A stretch of DNA of 64,000 nt from Monoplex corrugatus (lineage: Eukaryota; Mollusca; Gastropoda; Littorinimorpha; Ranellidae): assembly GCA_030674185.1 (NCBI GenBank), contig JAPXFY010000030.1:41916295-41980294 (forward strand), written 5' to 3'. Below, one piece after another: positions 41,150 to 53,100 of this stretch. Position numbers and translations under genes: made by a program. Every line of letters begins with the position of its first letter. Within the stretch, counting starts at the first letter, position 1. The notes beneath the pieces were generated by a model. The model was given only the letters and a program-made list of their open reading frames with translations, did no database searches and was not told the origin of the DNA.

Positions 41150-42075
41150 CTTAGTTTCTCTCCCTTCCTCTTGCTCTCTTTCCGAGTTTCTCCCTCTCTC
41201 TCTGCGCCTCTCTTTCTCTATTCTCTCTCTGTGCCTCTCTTTCTCTGTTCTCTCTCTCTCTCTCTCTTCTCTCTCCTCTCTCTTTTTGTCTCTCTCCCTC
41301 CCTCTGTCTGTCTCTGTCTCTGTCTCTCCCTCTTTTTTTTATCACTATACATTTTACCCTTCCTCCCCAAACTCTGTCTCTGTGTCTGTCTCTGTCTGTC
41401 TGTCTTTCTCTGTCTCTCTGTCTCTTCTCTCCCCCCCCCCCCCCCTCTCTGTTAGTTTTTTTTTTCATCACTATACATTTTACCCCTCCTCCCCAAACTC
41501 TCTGTCTCTCTGTGTCTGTCTCTTGTCTCTGTCTGTCTGTCTCTTGTCTCTGTCTGTCTGTCTTTTGTCTCTGTCTGTCTCTCCCTCTGGTTTTTTTTTT
41601 TCATCACTATACATTTTACCCCTCCTATCCAAGCTCTCTGCCTCTGTCTGTCTGTCTCTGTCTGTCTGTGTCTGTCTGTCTGTGTCTGTCTGTCTGTGTC
41701 TGTCTGTCTCTGTCTGTCTGTCTCTTGCCTGTCTGTCTGTCTGTCTGTCTCTCTGTCTGTCTCTCTGTCTGTCTTTTTTTTCATCACTACACATTTTACC
41801 CCTCCTTCTCAAGCTCTCTGTGTCTGTCTCTTGTCGTCTGTCTCTGTCTGTCTCTGTCTGTCTGTCTGTCAGTCTGTCTGTCTGTCTGTCTGTCTCTGTC
41901 TGTCTGTCTGTCTGTCTCTGTCTGTCTGTCTGTCTGTCAGTCTGTCTGTCTCTGCCTGTCTGTCTGTCTCTGTCTTGTCTGTCTCTGTCCTGTCTGTCTC
42001 TGTCTCTCTGTCGGTCTCTTTCACTCTCTCTCTTTCTGTCTCACCCCACCCTCCTCTCTCTCTTTTTCTTATCAC
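41150..42075 (+). repeat. Composite low-complexity array ((TCTG)n/(TC)n plus spacer), ~5 units
   Basis: Blocks of (TCTG)n and (CT)n are separated by a conserved spacer, TTTTTCATCACTATACATTT and TACCCCTCCT, at ~41,340, 41,465, 41,600, 41,775 and 42,068. The unit is ~130-290 bp with variable (TCTG) length. Frames here are spurious. Confidence 0.9.
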
Positions 42076-43185
42076 TATGAATTTTATTGTTGTGTGTTTG
42101 TTCAAGCATAGATTTGCCCCAACATAGCCCAGTGATCTGGATGAAAGATGTGATTTCCGTCAAGTCCTCTTTGTTACTCCAGAGCTGCTCTTCCAGAGTC
42201 ACTCCTTTTAACCTGTGCTTGTTGGTTGTTTGGTTGATTGCTTGGTTGTTTGTTCTGGACAGTGGGCAGAACTGTAGAAAGTGCTGTGGAGGAGATTGTG
42301 GTCCTGTGTGTTCATCTTCCTGTCTGTCTGTCTGTGTATCTCTGTCTGTCTGTCTGACTGTCTGTCTGTCCATATCTCTGTCTCTCATATGTTTGTTTTC
42401 AACATAAGCCTAGAAATATACAGCCATATATTTGTATTCGTTGCATTTTCTAAATTGGCATTTGTGTGTCCAGCACATGAAATGTGTATTTTGTTTATTT
42501 GTTGATTTGGGGTTTTTTGTTTTGTTTTTGTTTTTGTTTTTTGATAAGCACATTGATAATTACTCCTCTGGTATTAAAGCACTGATGCTGCTGATTTTTT
42601 TGATATCTGGAGAGACATTTTGATTGTCGTGAAATTATTTTTGAAATTGCATGTCTTATGATGATGTCATTGCTGTGTTCTAATTGAGTTGTACATATTT
42701 CTGTTAGTGAGGATGTTTTTATGGAATTCATATGGCTTAATGTTTTGTAAAGTTCATTTCATGTTTTGTAAAGTTCATTTTATTATTTTAACTCATTTTG
42801 TTTGCCTTGTATTCTGTCATATGCCGTCCTGGTCAGTTTGTCTTATTTTGTTTGGTGATATTTATTTGATTATTCATGTGTTTGTTTATTTATTTTGAGG
42901 TGTGGATTGAAGGGAGTCTTTCTATCTGGCTTCAGAGACTGTAAGGGTTTGTGGATGTGGCTGCCTGTTCCCAGTTGTGAGTGGGTGCCTGGCCCTATTC
43001 AGTACTGGGGAAGGTAAAGCACACAAGTAAAAGAGTGAGACATGTCCTCTGAGCTAAAGACAAGGGAGGTCAGCTCCTTCAGTTACTGCCCTTTTACGCT
43101 GTGACTGTGGCACAGCGTTTACTTACATTCGTTTATTTATTTGTTTTAATTGTTTCTGTTGAGAAACCGGCGCATATTGATTTGT
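42076..43185. other. T-rich intergenic sequence
   Basis: (TCTG)n also at 42,320-42,385. A 24-bp duplication (CATGTTTTGTAAAGTTCATT) lies near 42,745-42,780. No gene recognised. Confidence 0.45.
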
Positions 43186-43430
43186 TCAGTTCAAGTTCAA
43201 TGTCGAGCTTGCTCGGCTATCCATGATACGTTTCCTCCATCCCTCTCTGTCAGACATTGCAGTAGGTAGTTCATCATACTGACAGCCCGTACCATCAATC
43301 GTTTTGTCGATGAAGGTCTTCTTTGGACGTCCTGGTCTTTGTTTGCCTTGGCTGGGTCTTCATAATAGAACATCTCCTACCAGTTCTTTGCTACGCCAGC
43401 AGTGTCCCGCGGAAGTGCAGTCTTTGTTGA
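43186..43430 (-). mobile_element. LINE ORF2 C-terminal fragment, minus strand
   Basis: A continuous minus-strand frame reads QRPGRPKKTFIDKTIDGTG, then ELPTAMSDREGWRKRIMDSR and ASSTLNL. The RGRP+KT(F/W)...L.....DR..WR motif is the C-terminal signature of several non-LTR retrotransposon polyproteins. It belongs to a different family from the CR1/L2-like ends. Confidence 0.65.
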
Positions 43431-43544
43431 CATATTGATTTACTGATTGGTGGGATATTACAGCATAACTCTTTGTTTATTGGATGTTCTCTCCAGGATT
43501 TGTTGAGGGCTGCACGCAGCAAATATTGATTGGAATACAACATA

Positions 43545-44050
43545 AGTGAAAGGGATGGGTGAAAGAATGGAGATTTTTCTGATCTTCCAGGTCAGTCTGT
43601 GTGTGGGTCTGCTGGTGCCTGATGTCTCTGTGTTTCTGTACCTGCAGAATGTCAAGAACACGCGTTAACCCTTTGACTCCCGCTCCCTGTCCGCCGTCAT
43701 CCTGCATTGTCAACCATGCTAGCAAAGCAAAAACTTCACCCTTTGACTCCCTCACCCTATCCACCAGCTTCCTGCAGGAAGCTGGTGGATAGGGTGAGGG
43801 AGTCAAAGGGTGAAGTTTTTGCTGTTGGTGGATAGGGTGCGGGAGTCAAAGGATTCAGATCCAGTTGGCCGTGTGGGTGTCTAGTGATTTGTTGAAACGT
43901 GAAAACTCTCAGCTTGCACACCCATCAAGATGGGCTGTGCAGACTGTGCGGCAGCTTAATGTCAGCGCAGTGTGGGCGAAACGATGTGCATACACGCGTT
44001 TGAGCGAAACTGAAACGTTAAAAAATTCATAAATGAATAAAAAAAAAAAA
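43545..44050 (+). mobile_element. SINE-like repeat, family B, interrupted by a TTAA MITE
   Basis: The left part (GGAGATTTTTCTGATCTTCC and the pieces after it) and the right part (GTGCAGACTGTGCGGCAGCT, GTTTGAGCGAAACTGAAACG, A-rich tail at 44,040) belong to one element. It is split by the MITE at 43,665-43,857. Confidence 0.6.
43665..43857. mobile_element. TTAA MITE family 1, nested in family B SINE
   Basis: TTAACCCTTTGACTCCCGC (43,665) to GGGAGTCAAAGGATTCA (43,857, TTAA mutated). It contains a near-perfect internal hairpin: CACCAGCTTCCTGCAGGAAG CTGGTG. Confidence 0.8.
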
Positions 44051-44240
44051 AGTGTTTGCATCAATATATGTATTTTATATTAAAATAAATCTGAATGTGT
44101 TTGGAGAGGGAGAGGGGGGTGGGGTTTGTATGTTTGTACTGTCAGCTACAGGACTGCCATATGTGTTGATTGTGTGTGTGTTACACTTCCAACAAATGTC
44201 AAAGATGAGTGTGATTTGACTTTGTGTGTGATTTTTGTAG
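44051..44240. other. Unassigned intergenic sequence
   Basis: No recognised feature. Confidence 0.35.
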
Positions 44241-45525
44241 AGCTACTCTTTGTTCTATTGCTCTTTATATTTTCTGTCATCACCTTTGTTCTACTTGCTC
44301 TTTATATTTTGTGTCATCACCTTTGTTCTATTGAACTTTATATTTTCTGTCATCACCTTTGTTCTACTTGCTCTTTATATTTTCTGTCACCACCTTTGTT
44401 CTACTTGCTCTTTATATTTTCTGTCACCACCTTTGTTCTACTTGCTCTTTATATTTTGTGTCACACCTTTGTTCTACTTGCTCTTTATATTTTCTGTCAC
44501 CACCTTTGTTCTACTTTGCTCTTTATATTTTCTGTCACCACCTTTGTTCTACTTGCTCTTTATATTTTCTGTCACCACCTTTGTTTTCTACTTGCTCTTT
44601 ATATTTTCTGTCACCCACCTTTGTTTCTACTTGCTCTTTATATTTTCTGTCACCATCCTTGTTCTACTTGCTCTTTATATTTTCTGTCACCACCTTTCTC
44701 TGACTCTGTTTCTGTCATTCTATTGAACTCTTTATATTTTCTGTCACCACCTTTCCTGACTGTCTGTTTCTGTCATTCTATTGACTCTTTATTTTCTGTC
44801 ACCACCTTTTGACTTGTTTCTGTTCTTGAACCTTAATTCTGTCACCGACTTCCTGACTGTTCTGTTTCTGTCATTCTATTGAACTCTTTATATTTTCTGT
44901 CACCACCTTTCTCTGACTCTGTTTCTGTCATTCTATTGAACTCTTTATATTTTCTGTCACCACCTTTCTCTGACTCTGTTTCTGTCATTCTATTGAACTC
45001 TTTATATTTTCTGTCACCACCTTTCCCTGACTCTCTGTTTCTGTCATTCTATTGAACTCTTTATATTTTCTGTCACCACCTTTCCCTGACTCTGTTTCTG
45101 TCATTCTATTGAACTCTTTATATTTTCTGTCACCACCTTTCCCTGACTGTCTGTTTCTGTCATTCTGTTGAACTCTTTATATTTTCTGTCACCACCTTTC
45201 CCTGACTGTCTGTTTCTGTCATTCTATTGAACTCTTTATATTTTCTGTCATCGCCTTTCCCTGACTGTCTGTTTCTGTCATTCTATTGAACTCTTTATAT
45301 TTTCTGTCATCGCCTTTCCCTGACTCTGTTTCTGTCATTCTATTGAACTCTTTATATTTTCTGTCACCATCTTTCCCTGACTCTCTGTTCTGTTTCTGTC
45401 ATTCTATTGAACTCTTTATATTTTCTGTCACCACCTTTCTCTGACTCTGTTTCTGTCATTCTATTGAACTCTTTATATTTTCTGTCACCACCTTTCCCTG
45501 ACTGTCTGTTTCTGTCAGTCTTTTG
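44241..45525 (+). repeat. Two-phase tandem array (37-bp unit turning into 58-bp unit)
   Basis: The first half (44,250-44,690) repeats TTTCTGTCACCACCTTTGTT and CTACTTGCTCTTTATAT (37 bp). From ~44,690 the unit becomes ~58 bp by gaining CTGACTGTCTGTTTCTGTCA and swapping TACTTGCTC for ATTGAACTC. A degenerate zone (44,740-44,860) marks the transition. Confidence 0.95.
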
Positions 45526-46105
45526 AATTAGGCAAGTGTCCTACAGTTGTACAGTTTTGCTTCACTGCTTTCTTCCATGATCTGATTTTTTTTTGTTTTT
45601 TTTGTTTTTGTTTTTAAGTGGTGTGCGTTTGAAATCTGTTGAAGTGTGAATAGTTCACGAGTTTTATTTTTGTAAAAAACATAGCTGAAATGTAGTCAGA
45701 AAATGAATTGCTTTTGGACAAATAAAGTGTGTTGGAATCAGATTGAGATTAGTTTTATTATGTATTGAAGGGGATCTTTTGATTTACACATGACATGCAT
45801 GCCTTCAAAGATAGAAATAAGATAGAAAGATGACATCACATTGTAAACAGACTTGATTATCAGTTGATTTGTGTATCGTTATAAGCGCAAGCCAGACAGT
45901 AGGCTACCACTTAAACGGAAATAAGTCTGCATATCATTTATCATAATTGTTATATAAATATAGATGTCCTGGATTCGTCAGTTGGTGGTAGAGTTTGAGT
46001 CATTGGATTTTTGTGTGGCTTGTTTGTTTTTGTGATCTTAATCTTCCTGTTCGTAATGACAGTAGTTTGATGCAGATCAACATGAAATGAGGGGCTCTCT
46101 GTGCG
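45526..46105. other. T-rich sequence with a polyadenylation-like signal
   Basis: AATAAA at 45,721-45,726 lies in unique-looking sequence (GGACAAATAAAGTGTGTTGG). It could end a plus-strand non-coding transcript, but nothing upstream supports a gene. Confidence 0.3.
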
Positions 46106-46121
46106 TGCACATTGTGTGTGT

Positions 46122-46200
<79 letters not shown>

Positions 46201-46478
46201 TGTTCATTCTTTATTTAACATCTTTTAACTGTGTGTGATTAGACTATGTGTGTTTGCGTATGTGTGTGTGAGTGTGTGTGTATGTGTGTTTGCGGTGTGT
46301 GTGTGTGTGTGGTGTGTTTGTGTGTGTGTTGTGTGTGTGTGTGGTGTGTGTGTGTGTGTGCTTGTTCATTCCTTATTATACATCTTTTAACTGTGTGTGA
46401 TTAGACTCTGTGTGTGTGTCTGTGTGTGTGCTTGTTCATTCTTTATTTTTAACATCTTTATACTGTATGTTATTAGAA

Positions 46479-46534
<56 letters not shown>

Positions 46535-46802
46535 TGTGTGTGTGTGTGTTCATTCTTTATTTAACATCTTTTAACTATATGTGATTAGACTCTGTGTGTT
46601 TGTGTGTGTGTGTGCATGTGCGTGTGTGTGTGCGTGTGTGTTTGCGCACACGCGTGTGTGTGTGTGTGTGTGTGTTCATTCTTTATTTAACATCTTTTAA
46701 CTGTTTGTGATTAGACTCTGTGTGTGTGTGTGTGTGTGTTTGCGTGTGTGTGTGTGTGTGTGTTCATTCTTTATTTAACATATTTTAACTGTATGTGATT
46801 AG

Positions 46803-46835
<33 letters not shown>

Positions 46836-46935
46836 ATGTGTGTGTGTGTGCGTGTGCATGCTTGTTCGTTCTTTATTTAACATCTTTTAACTGTATGTGA
46901 TAAGACTGTGCGTGTGTGTGTGCGCGTGTGCACTT
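46106..46935 (+). repeat. Composite (TG)n array, ~7 units
   Basis: (TG)n tracts of variable length alternate with a fixed ~50-bp spacer (TTCATTCTTTATTTAACATC and TTTTAACTGTGTGTGATTAG). Unit length is ~110-190 bp. Confidence 0.93.
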
Positions 46936-47150
46936 CTGTATCTAAAAGGTTTCTGCACTTTCAAGAAATGTCAAAGATGTCAAAAGTTTTGTCTGAGTGA
47001 TTTTCTGGCTGTTTGTGCCTAGGTTTATACCAGCGCACACATTATCATTTAAATGGACATTGTCCACTGGGCAAGACAGGTGGAAAGGAGAGAGAGAAGA
47101 GGTCAGCATTTTCTGGCTTGGTCTTTTTCAGTCGTGAATAGAGTCAAAGG
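46936..47150. mobile_element. Unassigned sequence ending in a TTAA MITE right end
   Basis: GAGTCAAAGGGTTAA at ~47,141-47,155 is the family 1 right terminus. No left end is seen in the preceding 200 bp. The satellite begins at this TTAA. Confidence 0.5.
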
Positions 47151-50100
47151 GTTAACGATCCTGTAATGTCTGTGTCTGATGGCTAGTTAACTATCCTGTA
47201 ATGTCTGTCTGATGCTAGTTAATGATCCTGTAATGTCTGTGTCTGATGGCTAGTTAACTATCCTGTAATGTCTGTGTCTGATGGCTAGTTACTGATCCTG
47301 TAATGTCTGTTTGATGGCTAGTTAACGATCCTGTAATGTCTGTGTGTGATGGCTAGTTAATGATCCTGTAATGTCTGTGTCTGATGGCTAGTTAACGATC
47401 CTGTAATGTCTGTGTCTGATGGCTAGTTAACTATCCTGTAATGTCTGTCTGATGGCTAGTTAATGATCCTGTAATGTCTTGTCTAATGGCTAGTTAATGA
47501 TCCTGTAATGTCTGTCTGATGGCTAGTTAACTATCCTGTAATGTCTGTGTCTGATGGCTAGTTAACGATCCTGTAATATCTGTGTCTGATGGCTAGTTAA
47601 CGATCCTGTAATGTCTGTCTGATGGCTAGTTAACGATCCTGTAATGTCTGTCTGATGGCTAGTTAACGATCCTGTAATGTCTGTGTCTGATGGCTAGTTA
47701 ACTATCCTGTAATGTCTGTGTCTGATGGCTAGTTACTGATCCTGTAATGTCTGCCTGATGGCTAGTTAACGATCCTGTAATGTCTGTGTCTGATGGCTAG
47801 TTAACGATCCTGTAATGTCTGTGTCTGATGGCTAGTTAATGATCCTGTAATGTCTGTGTAGTTAACGATCCTGTAATGTCTGTCTGATGGCTAATTAATG
47901 ATCCTGTAATGTCTGTGTCTGATGGCTAGTTAACGATCCTGTAATGTCTGTGTCTGATGGCTAGTTAACTATCCTGCAATGTCTGTGTCTGATGGCTAGT
48001 TAACTATCCTGTAATGTCTGTGTCTGATGGCTAGTTAACGACCTGTAATGTCTGTGTCTGATGGCTAGTTAACGATCCTGTAATGTCTGTGTCTGATGGC
48101 TAGTTAACTATCCTGTAATGTCTGTGTCTGATGGCTAGTTAACGATCCTGTAATGTCTGTGTCTGATGGCTAGTTAACTATCCTGCAATGTCTGTGTCTG
48201 ATGGCTAGTTAACTATCCTGTAATGTCTGTGTCTGATGGCTAGTTAACGACCTGTAATGTCTGTGTCTGATGGCTAGTTAACTATCCTGTAATGTCTCTG
48301 TCTGATGGCTAGTTAACTATCCTGCAATGTCTGTGTAGTTAACGATCCTGTAATGTCTGTGTAGTTAACTATCCTGCAATGTCTGTGTCTGATGGCTAGT
48401 TAACGATCCTGTAATGTCTGTGTAGTTAACGATCCTGTAATGTCTGTGTAGTTAACGATCCTGTAATGTCTGTGTAGTTAACTATCCTGTAATGTCTGTG
48501 TCTGATGACTAGTTAACGATCCTGTAATGTCTGTGTCTGATGGCTAGTTAACGATCCTGTAATGTCTGTGTACTTAACTATCCTGTAATGTCTGTGTCTG
48601 ATGGCTAGTTAACTATCCTGTAATGTCTGTGTCTGATGGCTAGTTAACTATCCTGTAATGTCTGTGTCTGATGGCTAGTTAACGATCCTGTAATGTCTGT
48701 GTAGTTAACTATCCTGTAATGTCTGTGTCTGATGGCTAGTTAACTATCCTGTAATGTCTGTGTCTGATGGCTAGTTAACGATCCTGTAATGTCTGTGTAG
48801 TTAACTATCCTGTAATGTCTGTGTCTGATGGCTAGTTAACTATCCTGTAATGTCTGTGTCTGATGGCTAGTTAACGATCCTGTAATGTCTGTGTCTGATG
48901 GCTAGTTAATGATCCTGTAATGTCTGTGTCTGATGGCTAGTTAACGATCCTGTAATGTCTGTGTCTGATGGCTAGTTAACTATCCTGTAATGTCTGTGTC
49001 TGATGGCTAGTTAACTATCCTGTAATGTCTGTCTGATGGCTAGTTAACGATCCTGTAATGTCTGTGTCTGATGGCTAGTTAACTATCCTGTAATGTCTGT
49101 GTCTGATGGCTAGTTAACGATCCTGTAATGTCTGTCTGATGGCTAGTTAACTATCCTGTAATGTCTGTGTCTGATGGCTAGTTACTGATCCTGTAATGTC
49201 TGTGTCTGATGGCTAGTTAATGATCCTGTAATGTCTGTGTCTGATGGCTAGTTAACTATCCTGTAATGTCTGTGTCTGATGGCTAGTTAACGATCCTGTA
49301 ATGTCTGTGTCTGATGGCTAGTTAATGATCCTGTAATGTCTGTATCTGATGGCTAGTTAACGATCCTGTAATGTCTGTGTCTGATGGCTAGTTAACGATC
49401 CTGTAATGTCTGTGTCTGATGGCTAGTTACTGATCCTGTAATGTCTGTGTCTGATGGCTAGTTAATGATCCTGTAATGTCTGTGTCTGATGGCTAGTTAA
49501 CGATCCTGTAATGTCTGTGTCTGATGGCTATTAACGATCCTGTAATGTCTGTCTGATGGCTAGTTAACTATCCTGTAATGTCTGTGTCTCATGGCTAGTT
49601 AACTCTCCTGTAATGTCTGTCTGATGGCTAGTTAACGATCCTGTAATGTCTGTGTCTGATGGCTAGTTAATGATCCTGTAATGTCCTGTAATGTCTGTCT
49701 GATGGCTAGTTAACGATCCTGTAATGTCCTGTAATGTCTGTGTCTGATGGCTAGTTAACAATCCTGTAATGTCCTGTAATGTCTGTGTGATTGCTAGTTA
49801 ACGATCCTGTAATGTCCTGTAATGTCTGTGTCTGATGGCTAGTTAACGATCCTGTAATGTCCTTAATGTCTGTCTGATGGCTAGTTAACGATCCTGTAAA
49901 TGTCCTGTAATGTCTGTCTGATGGCTAGTTAACGATCCTGTAATGTCTGTCTGATGAATAGTTAACGATCCTGTAATGTCTGTGTCTGATGGTTAGATAA
50001 CTATCCTGTAATGTGTTTGTCTGATGGCTAGTTAATGATCCTGTAATGTCTGTGTCTGATGGCTAGTTAACAATCCTGTAATGTCTGTCTGATGGCTAGT

Positions 50101-53100
50101 TAACTATCCTGTAATGTCTGTGTCTGATGGCTAGTTACTGATCCTGTAATGTCTGTCTGATGGCTAGTTAATGATCCTGTAATGTCTGTGTCTGATGGCT
50201 AGTTAACGATCCTGTAATGTCTGTGTCTGATGGCTAGTTAACTATCCTGTAATGTCTGTGTCTGATGGCTAGTTAACGATACTGTAATGTCTGTGTCTGA
50301 TGGCTAGTTACTGATCCTGTAATGTCTTGTCTGATGGCTAGTTAACTATCCTGTAATGTCTGTGTCTGATGGCTAGTTAACTATCCTGTAATGTCTGTGT
50401 CTGATGGCTAGTTAACGATCCTGTAATGTCTGTGTCTGATGGCTAGTTAACTATCCTGTAATGTCTGTGTCTGATGGCTAGTTAACGATCCTGTAATGTC
50501 TGTGTCTGATAGCTAGTTAACTATCCTGTAATGTCTGTGTCTGATGGCTAGTTAACGATACTGTAATGTCTTTGTGTGATGGTTAGTTAATGATCCTGTA
50601 ATGTCTGTGTCTGATGGCTAGTTAACGATCCTGTAATGTCTGTGTCTGATGGCTAGTTAACGATCCTGTAATGTCTGTGTCTGATGGCTAGTTAATGATC
50701 CTGTAATGTCTGTGTCTGATGGCTAGTTAACTATCCTGTAATGTCTGTGTCTGATGGCTAGTTAACGATCCTGTAATGTCTGTGTCTGATGGCTAGTTAA
50801 CTATCCTGTAATGTCTGTCTGATGGCTAGTTAATGATCCTGTAATGTCTGTCTGATGGCTAGTTAACTATCCTGTAATGTTTGTGTCTGATGGCTAGTTA
50901 CTGATCCTGTAATGTCTGTCTGATGGCTAGTTAACGATCCTGTAATGTCTGTCTGATGGCTAGTTAACTATCCTGTAATGTCTGTGTCTGATGGCTAGTT
51001 ACTGATCCTGTAATGTCTGTCTGATGGCTAGTTAACTATGCTGTAATGTCTTGTCTAATGGCTAGTTAATGATCCTGTAATGTCTGTGTCTGATGGCTAG
51101 TTAACTATCCTGTAATGTCTGTGTCTGATGGCTAGTTAACGATCCTGTAATATCTCTGTCTGATGGCTATTTAACGATCCTGTAATGTCTGTCTGATGGC
51201 TAGTTAACGATCCTGTAATGTCTTGTCTGATGGCTAGTTAACTATCCTCTAATGTCTGTGTCTGATGGCTAGTTAACTATCCTGTAATGTCTGTGTCTGA
51301 TGGCTAGTTAACGATCCTGTAATGTCTGTGTCTGATGGCTAGTTAACGATCCTGTAATGTCAGTGTCTGATGGCTAGTTAACGATACTGTAATGTCTGTG
51401 TCTGATGGCTAGTTAATGATCCTGTAATGTCTGTGTCTGATGGCTAGTTAACGATCCTGTAATGTCTGTGTCTGATGACTAGTTAACGATCCTGTAATGT
51501 CTGTGTCTGGTGGCTACTTAATGATCCTGTAATGTCTGTGTCTGATGGCTAGTTAACTATCCTGTAATGTCTGTGTCTGATGGCTAGTTAACGATCCTGT
51601 AATGTCTGTGTCTGATGGCTAGTTAACTATCCTGTAATGTCTGTCTGATGGCTAGTTAATGATCCTGTAATGTCTGTCTGATGGCTAGTTAACTATCCTG
51701 TAATGTTTGTGTCTGATGGCTAGTTACTGATCCTGTAATGTCTGTCTGATGGCTAGTTAACGATCCTGTAATGTCTGTGTCTGATGGCTAGTTAACTATC
51801 CTGTAATGTCTGTCTGATGGCTAGTTAACTATCCTGTAATGTCTGTGTCTGATGGCTAGTTACTGATCCTGTAATGTCTGTCTGCTGGCTAGTTAACTAT
51901 CCTGTAATGTCTTGTCTAATGGCTAGTTAATGATCCTGTAATGTCTGTGTCTGATGGCTAGTTAACTATCCTGTAATGTCTGTGTCTGATGGCTAGTTAA
52001 CGATCCTGTAATATCTGTCTGATGGCTAGTTAACTATCCTGTAATGTCTGTCTGATGGCTAGTTAACGATCCTGTAATGTCTGTGTGTGATGGCTAGTTA
52101 ATGATCCTGTAATGTCTGTGTCTGATGGCTAGTTAACGATCCTGTAATGTCTGTGTCTGATGGCTAGTTAACGATCCTGTAATGTCTGTGTCTGATGGCT
52201 AGTTACTGATCCTGTAATGTCTGTCTGATGGCTAGTTAACGATCCTGTAATGTCTGTGTCTGATGGCTAGTTAACTATCCTGTAATGTCTGTGTCTGATG
52301 GCTAGTTAACTATCCTGTAATGTCTGTGTCTGATGGCTAGTTACTGATCCTGTAATGTCTGTCTGATGGCTAGTTAACTATCCTGTAATGTCTTGTCTGA
52401 TGGCTAGTTAACGATCCTGTAATGTCTGTGTCTGATGGGTAGTTAATGATCCTGTAATGTCTGTGTAGTTAACGATCCTGTAATGTCTGTGTCTGATGGC
52501 TAGTTTACGATCCTGTAATGTCTGTGTACTTAACGATCCTGTAATGTCTGTGTAGTTAACGATCCTGTAATGTCTGTGTCTGATGGCTAGTTAATGATCC
52601 TGTAATGTCTGTGTAGTTAACGATCCTGTAATGTCTGTGTCTGATGGCTAGTTAACGATCCTGTAATGTCTGTGTCTGATGGCTAGTTAACGATCCTGTA
52701 ATGTCTGTGTCTGATGGCTAGTTAATGATCCTGTAATGTCTGTGTCTGATGGCTAGTTAACGATCCTGTAATGTCTGTGTCTGATGGCTAGTTAATGATC
52801 CTGTAATGTCTGTCTGATGGCTAGTTAACTATCCTGTAATGTCTGTGTCTGATGGCTAGTTAATGATCCTGTAATGTCTGTGTCTGATGGCTAGTTAACG
52901 ATCCTGTAATGTCTGTGTGTGATGGCTAGTTAATGATCCTGTAATGTCTGTGTCTGATGGCTAGTTAACGATCCTGTAATGTCTGTGTGTGATGGCTAGT
53001 TAATGATCCTGTAATGTCTGTGTGTGATGGCTAGTTAATGATCCTGTAATGTCTGTGTCTGATGGCTAGTTAACGATCCTGTAATGTCTGTGTTATGGCT

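Noticed and set aside
41133..42111. 315-residue Ser/Leu/Cys ORF
   Set aside because: It arises from (TCTG)n and (CT)n low-complexity sequence with a repeated spacer; no domain is visible.
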